NCBI GenBank assembly: GCA_015064685.1
Contig: SVRT01000005.1
Location: 1-64,000 of the forward strand
Reading direction: 5' to 3'
DNA: 64,000 nt
DNA from: Oscillospiraceae bacterium
Lineage (GTDB): Bacteria; Bacillota; Clostridia; Oscillospirales; CAG-272
Part shown: positions 59,846 to 64,000 of the stretch, in pieces
How the letters are laid out: each line of letters opens with the position of its first letter
Numbering within the stretch: the stretch's first letter is position 1
Translations under genes and position numbers: made by a program
Notes under the pieces: model-generated
Seen by the model: only the letters and a program-made list of their open reading frames with translations
Database searches by the model: none
What the model was told of the DNA's origin: nothing

Positions 59846-60709
59846 GTGCAGAAGGTTACACTTTGTGCGCCGTCGAGGATATATTTTGATCATCCTGCGG
59901 GTAGATTTTCGTATTCTTCGATGGTGGATTATTTTGATAAGATCGGCATTGGCTCTATTGATATGTCGTTCGAGCACATAAAGACTCTTGACAGCGGTAC
60001 GCGTGCGGTGCTTTACGCCGCGGCAAGACGCGCGAAAGAGAAGAAGATCGGACTCCCTGTGTGTCATCTTTCCTTTTACATGCCTGACCCGAGAAACGCA
60101 GAGAAGATGACCGAATACCAAAAGGAGCTTTTTTCCGGCATCGATGCGGCGGCTCTTATGGGGATAAGTCGCGCGGTTGTGCATCCGATCGCTATCTACC
60201 AAAAGGAGATAAGATACGGCGACTGGGTACGCGCGAACATGGCTTTTCTCGCTCCCGTGGTTGAATACGCGAGGGGGAAGGGTGTCAGAATCCTCATTGA
60301 GAACATGAAGAGCGATCGCGAGGCGCCCGACAATCATCTTTACGGCTCGTGCGCGCTCAACATTTCCTCGCTCGCCGAGAAGCTTGGTGCGGGGGTATGC
60401 TGGGACGTGGGTCATGCGAATATATCGGGCTTTAAGCAATCCGAGCAGCTTGAAATACTCAAGGGCAAGCTTGAGGTGCTGCACATTCACGACAACGACG
60501 GCTTACGCGACGCTCATCTGCCTCCTTTTGACGGCAACGTTGACTGGGAGGACGTAGCCTTCGGGCTCCGATGTTGCGGCTTTAGCGGAATACTTGATAT
60601 TGAGGTCACGGCGTGGGCTCTTGACGGAGACGCGCGTGTCAGAGAGGACTTTGGACGCAAGGTTCTCGGCAGGGCAAGGCGTTTTATGGAGCTTGCCGAT
60701 TTAATATGA
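59846..60709 (+). CDS. Xylose-isomerase-like TIM-barrel protein (sugar phosphate isomerase/epimerase family)
   Basis: A 287-residue protein started at GTG because AAAGGAGGAATTGAC precedes it; the ATG at 59774 lies within the promoter. Metal-binding barrel-end residues are seen in VVHPIA, LIENM (Glu), CWDVGHAN (Asp, His), LHIHDNDG (His) and DIEVTAW (Glu). These enzymes isomerise or epimerise sugars; some are endonuclease IV-like. The substrate is not evident. It lies 26 nt before cysS and is probably co-transcribed. Confidence 0.85.
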   Translation: MQKVTLCAPSRIYFDHPAGRFSYSSMVDYFDKIGIGSIDMSFEHIKTLDSGTRAVLYAAARRAKEKKIGLPVCHLSFYMPDPRNAEKMTEYQKELFSGIDAAALMGISRAVVHPIAIYQKEIRYGDWVRANMAFLAPVVEYARGKGVRILIENMKSDREAPDNHLYGSCALNISSLAEKLGAGVCWDVGHANISGFKQSEQLEILKGKLEVLHIHDNDGLRDAHLPPFDGNVDWEDVAFGLRCCGFSGILDIEVTAWALDGDARVREDFGRKVLGRARRFMELADLI

Positions 60710-60735
60710 AAATAAAGAATTGGAGACGATAGATC

Positions 60736-62187
60736 ATGTTAATTTACAACTCACTTACAAGAAAAAGAGAAGAATTTATTCCGCGCGAGGAGGGCAAGGT
60801 CAGCATGTATACCTGCGGACCTACCGTTTATCACTTTGCGCACATAGGTAACCTCCGCACCTACATTATGGAGGACGTGCTTGAGAAGTATCTTACTTAC
60901 TCGGGCTACGACGTTAACCGCGTTATGAACATCACCGACGTCGGCCATCTTTCAAGCGACGGTGACACCGGTGAGGACAAGATGCTCAAGGGCGCAAGGC
61001 GTGAGAAAAAGACGGTTCTTGAGATCGCGAAGTTCTATACCGACGCGTTCTTTGCGGACTGCAAAAAGCTCAACATTAAGGTGCCGAATACCGTTCAGCC
61101 TGCGACAGGCTGTATTGCCGAGTTTATCGCGCTTGTCGAGGGCCTGCTTGAAAAGGGCTACGCTTACGTTGCGGGCGGTAACGTTTACTTTGACACCTCC
61201 AAGCTCGATGAGTACTACAAGTTCAACGATTTCAACGAGGAGGACCTTGAGGTCGGTGTTCGTGAGGGCGTTGAGGGTGACGAGAACAAGAAAAACAAGG
61301 CGGATTTCGTGCTTTGGTTCACAAAGTCCAAGTTTGACGATCAGGAGCTTAAGTGGGATTCTCCTTGGGGCATCGGTTACCCCGGCTGGCACATTGAGTG
61401 CTCGGGAATCTCGATGAAGTATCTCGGTGAGTACCTTGACATTCACTGCGGTGGTATCGACAATCAGTTCCCCCATCATACAAACGAGATCGCGCAGAGT
61501 GAGGCTTATCTCGGTCACAAGTGGTGCAACTACTGGTTCCACGTTTACCATCTTAATACCAACTCGGGTAAGATGTCAAAGTCCAGCGGAGAGTTTTTGA
61601 CGGTTTCGCTTCTTGAAAGCAAGGGCTACGATCCCTTGGTTTACAGATATTTCTGCTTGCAGTCACACTACCGCAAGTCGCTCGTATTCTCCTATGAGAA
61701 TCTTGACAACGCGGTCACGGCGTATAATAAGCTGGTTGCAAGACTTGCACAGCTTGACCCCAAGGACGGTGAGATCGACGAGGCGGCATTTGCCGAGGGC
61801 AAGAAGCGCTTTACAGACGCGCTTGACAACGATCTTAACACATCGCTTGCAGTTACCGCGCTTTACGACGTATTGAAGCTCCGCACAAACGGTGCTACGA
61901 AGCTTGCGCTTATTGCTGATTTTGACCGCGTGCTTTCTATCGGTCTTTGCTCTGCTGCCGAGAAGGTGAGAAAAGAGAAGAAGGCTGCCGATGCCGAGGC
62001 GAACAAGGCGCCCGAATACGATATGAGCGACCCCTTGGTAGTTGAGGTGCTTGACCTCATTGAAAAGAGAAAACAGGCGAAGAAGGAGAAGAACTTTGCC
62101 GAGGCTGACCGCATCCGTCAATATCTTCTTGACAAGGGTGTTACCCTTATCGATGACAGAAGCGGTACTACGTTTAAGATCGGATAA
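60736..62187 (+). CDS. cysS: Cysteinyl-tRNA synthetase
   Basis: A 483-residue class I synthetase. YTCGPTVY (zinc ligand Cys27), the HIGN version of HIGH, GWHIECS (zinc ligand Cys), PHHTNE and KMSKS are all present, followed by the anticodon-binding helices and an EADRIRQYL-type C-terminal motif. No T-box leader is seen; it depends on the promoter at 59774 or an unseen internal one. GGAGACGATAG precedes the ATG. Confidence 0.97.
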   Translation: MLIYNSLTRKREEFIPREEGKVSMYTCGPTVYHFAHIGNLRTYIMEDVLEKYLTYSGYDVNRVMNITDVGHLSSDGDTGEDKMLKGARREKKTVLEIAKFYTDAFFADCKKLNIKVPNTVQPATGCIAEFIALVEGLLEKGYAYVAGGNVYFDTSKLDEYYKFNDFNEEDLEVGVREGVEGDENKKNKADFVLWFTKSKFDDQELKWDSPWGIGYPGWHIECSGISMKYLGEYLDIHCGGIDNQFPHHTNEIAQSEAYLGHKWCNYWFHVYHLNTNSGKMSKSSGEFLTVSLLESKGYDPLVYRYFCLQSHYRKSLVFSYENLDNAVTAYNKLVARLAQLDPKDGEIDEAAFAEGKKRFTDALDNDLNTSLAVTALYDVLKLRTNGATKLALIADFDRVLSIGLCSAAEKVRKEKKAADAEANKAPEYDMSDPLVVEVLDLIEKRKQAKKEKNFAEADRIRQYLLDKGVTLIDDRSGTTFKIG

Positions 62188-62192
62188 CTTTA

Positions 62193-62708
62193 ATGGATAA
62201 GATAAAGGAACTTATACAAAAGCATCGTGAGATAGTGATGTATCTCGTTTTTGGAGTGCTGACGACACTTATCGGTTGGGTCGTTTACTTCGCCGTGCTT
62301 TGGGCGTGGAAGGGAATTTTCTCGCTTCCCGTTGACGATACGTCGAGCGGCATGTATATTGCCGGTTACACTGCGGCTCAGGTGATACAGTGGATCGCGG
62401 CGGTACTGTTTGCGTTCTTCACAAACCGCAAGTGGGTATTTACAGAGGCGGATAAGGACGTTTCCGTATGGCTTCAGCTTGTGAAGTTTTCGGGTGGGCG
62501 AGTAATAACCTTCTTTATTGACTACGTTGTCACACTGTTCGTTGCTATGGGTGTTGCGGCGCTTATTCCTGCGCTTACGAGCGTTACGCTTTTCGGTCGT
62601 GAGTGGAATCTCGCCGAGATAGGCTCAAAGGTTTTGGCGGCGGTGATAGTTATTATTTGCAATTACATTTTTTCTAAGATTTTTGTTTTCAAGAACAAAA
62701 AGGAGTGA
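62193..62708 (+). CDS. GtrA-like membrane protein
   Basis: A 171-residue protein with four membrane helices (about 14-38, 56-78, 96-118, 143-165) and the family motif FFTNRKWVF after helix 2. GtrA-family proteins are thought to flip undecaprenyl-linked sugars for surface polysaccharide glycosylation. No glycosyltransferase partner is nearby. The ribosome site is weak, 5 nt after cysS, suggesting translational coupling. Its stop lies 5 nt before the next gene. Confidence 0.88.
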   Translation: MDKIKELIQKHREIVMYLVFGVLTTLIGWVVYFAVLWAWKGIFSLPVDDTSSGMYIAGYTAAQVIQWIAAVLFAFFTNRKWVFTEADKDVSVWLQLVKFSGGRVITFFIDYVVTLFVAMGVAALIPALTSVTLFGREWNLAEIGSKVLAAVIVIICNYIFSKIFVFKNKKE

Positions 62709-62713
62709 CTTTT

Positions 62714-63793
62714 ATGCTTGGATTTACAGATTTCGAGGTCGTTGTTCCGAGTGGGAGAGATGCGGTGATACTGCATCTTACCGACCCACAGATGATAGAT
62801 GCGGGGCAGTGCCGATCGCCCGAGCTTCTCGGTGCGAACCAGAAGATCAATTGGACGGCGGACAAGGCGGAGGAGCAATGCTTTGGATATATTCGCGAGA
62901 CCGTTGAGGCGACGGATCCCGATCTGATAATAATTTCGGGAGATCTCGTTTACGGACGGTTTGACGACAACGGAAGCGCGCTTAAATCTTTTGCTGAATT
63001 TATGGGTACTCTTGGAGTGCCGTGGGCGCCCGTGTTCGGGAATCACGACAATGAGTCGAGGATGGGCGTTGATTGGCAATGCTCCGTTCTGGAGAATGCG
63101 AAAAACTGTCTTTTCAAGCAGGGTTGCCTTACCGGAAACGGCAATTATTCGGTTGGTATAGTGCAGGGCGGTACTCTTAAAAGAATTTTCTACATGCTTG
63201 ACAACAACTGTTGCACCGATGCGTCGGACGAGACGCGAGCTAACGGACATTCGCCGCTGACATACCGTATTATGCCCGACCAGATGACTTGGATCGAGTC
63301 AACACTTAAAAAGGCGAGGGAGAGCTATCCCGAGGTCAAGGCATCCTTCGTTTTCCACCTGGCTTTCCATGCGGTGTACGTTGCGATGGAGAGATACGGC
63401 TTTAAGCTAAAAGAAGAACAAGAGATACGCATTGACACCCATCCCGATCACGGAGAGGGAGACTTCGGATATATCGGTGCAACCCCGGGCTCTACCGCAA
63501 ACATTGACAGTGACGGTGCTTTCTTCAGAAAGATCAAGGAGCTCTGTGTGGATTCTGTATTTGTCGGTCACGAGCATGCCAAGAGCGCGAGCGTGGTTTA
63601 CGAGGGCGTAAGATTTCAGTATGGACAGAAATCGTCGACCTACGACGGATATAACAATCTTTTGGAGGACGGCAGCATCGTTTATGCTTATTACAATGCA
63701 GGCAAGCCCCTGGTCGGCGGCACGGCTATGAAGATGCGCGAGACGGACGGTGTGATTTTTGACGGCAAAATTTATTTGTGTCAAAAGCGTTAA
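62714..63793 (+). CDS. Cytoplasmic calcineurin-like metallophosphoesterase
   Basis: A 359-residue phosphoesterase with metal-binding LHLTDPQ (Asp, where DxH is usual; here D-P-Q), SGDLVYG, FGNHDNES, HLAFH and VGHEHAKS. The His of the first DxH motif is replaced by Gln, which occurs in PhoD/purple-acid-like members. No signal peptide. AAAAAGGAGTG precedes the ATG at 62714; the GTG at 62705 is rejected. It resembles the phosphoesterase domain of the lipoprotein at 6015-9524 only in general fold. Confidence 0.88.
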   Translation: MLGFTDFEVVVPSGRDAVILHLTDPQMIDAGQCRSPELLGANQKINWTADKAEEQCFGYIRETVEATDPDLIIISGDLVYGRFDDNGSALKSFAEFMGTLGVPWAPVFGNHDNESRMGVDWQCSVLENAKNCLFKQGCLTGNGNYSVGIVQGGTLKRIFYMLDNNCCTDASDETRANGHSPLTYRIMPDQMTWIESTLKKARESYPEVKASFVFHLAFHAVYVAMERYGFKLKEEQEIRIDTHPDHGEGDFGYIGATPGSTANIDSDGAFFRKIKELCVDSVFVGHEHAKSASVVYEGVRFQYGQKSSTYDGYNNLLEDGSIVYAYYNAGKPLVGGTAMKMRETDGVIFDGKIYLCQKR

Positions 63794-63821
63794 AAAATCA
63801 TTGCAAAACTATTAAAAGTGG

Positions 63822-63850
63822 TTGACAAGGATAATTGCATATATTAAAAT
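63822..63850 (+). promoter_or_regulatory. yicC promoter
   Basis: TTGACA (63822-63827), 17-bp spacer, TAAAAT (63845-63850). Confidence 0.82.
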
Positions 63851-63906
63851 AATAATGTATACTGCGAAATTATGTCTTCCGCGTATGCGGAGGAAGGAGA
63901 CAGATT

Positions 63907-64000
63907 ATGTTTAAGAGTATGACCGCATTTGGCCGCGAGAGAGCGGACAGGAGCGGTAAGGATATTACGGTCGAGATAAAATCGGTAAACAACCGTTATT
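63907..64000 (+). CDS. yicC: YicC-family endoribonuclease (N-terminal part, cut by window end)
   Basis: The first 31 codons read MFKSMTAFGRERAD then ITVEIKSVNNRY, which matches the strongly conserved YicC/YloC start (SMTGFGR... VELRSVNHRY). The family members are endoribonucleases or stress proteins. AAGGAGACAG precedes the ATG. In Clostridia and Bacilli yicC is usually followed by remA, gmk and rpoZ, which would lie outside the window. Confidence 0.9.
   Translation, partial: MFKSMTAFGRERADRSGKDITVEIKSVNNRY

Noticed and set aside
59813-62187. T-box leader for cysS
   Set aside because: The gene lies only 26 nt after another gene, and no specifier stem or TGG-type antiterminator sequence is seen upstream of either.

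Overview
The window looks like chromosomal DNA from a fermentative, plant- or host-glycan-degrading member of the Clostridia (Bacillota), probably an uncultured gut or rumen organism. The reasons are strong Shine-Dalgarno sites throughout, SigA-type promoters with 16-18 bp spacers, lipoprotein signal peptides, an ER-type (SipW-like) signal peptidase with TasA-like substrates, a MazF/NdoA homologue, and many carbohydrate-active genes under AraC-type regulators. No rRNA, tRNA, CRISPR array, prophage or complete insertion sequence was seen. Taxonomy is inferred from gene style only.

Layout. (1) 0.2-13.4 kb: an AraC regulator with two tandem GH36 alpha-galactosidase-like genes, divergent from a metallophosphoesterase lipoprotein, a 41-residue peptide and a 1,232-residue surface protein. 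The regulator and both large exported proteins share a homologous beta-rich module. (2) 13.5-19.5 kb: isomerase, FGGY kinase, DUF4432 epimerase and class II aldolase genes, divergent from a PocR/AraC regulator and methylglyoxal synthase; this reads as a ketose-phosphate route yielding DHAP. (3) 19.6-25.4 kb: core metabolism (pgsA, serC-serA, a MazF-like nuclease, fba, acyl-ACP thioesterase). (4) 25.5-30.3 kb: an AT-richer accessory stretch with a sigma factor, a membrane anti-sigma-like protein, lipoproteins of unknown function, a gene remnant and a split repeat. (5) 30.8-39.4 kb: an ion permease, DUF4838 protein, Gfo/Idh oxidoreductase, GH39-like hydrolase, small exported proteins and acpP. 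(6) 39.5-49.5 kb: an HtrA protease with an OmpR-type regulator, then a LytS-type kinase with a SARP-like response regulator placed directly before a TasA-like / signal peptidase / DUF5305 / second TasA-like operon. (7) 49.7-64 kb: ychF, trmB-truB, esterases, aspartokinase, DUF1015, an aldo/keto reductase, a third AraC regulator, a TIM-barrel epimerase, cysS, a GtrA-like protein, a second metallophosphoesterase and the start of yicC.

Three things stand out. First, a carbohydrate-binding-like module is shared between a cytoplasmic AraC regulator and the extracellular proteins encoded divergently from it. Second, the TasA-like promoter carries two TGTAGTCA repeats 11 bp apart ending 8 bp before a -10 box, the textbook geometry of a SARP operator, directly downstream of a SARP-like response regulator gene. 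Third, seven copies of a MITE-like palindromic repeat family share the same outer tips but have different interiors, and every copy lies within about 20 bp of a Rho-independent terminator.
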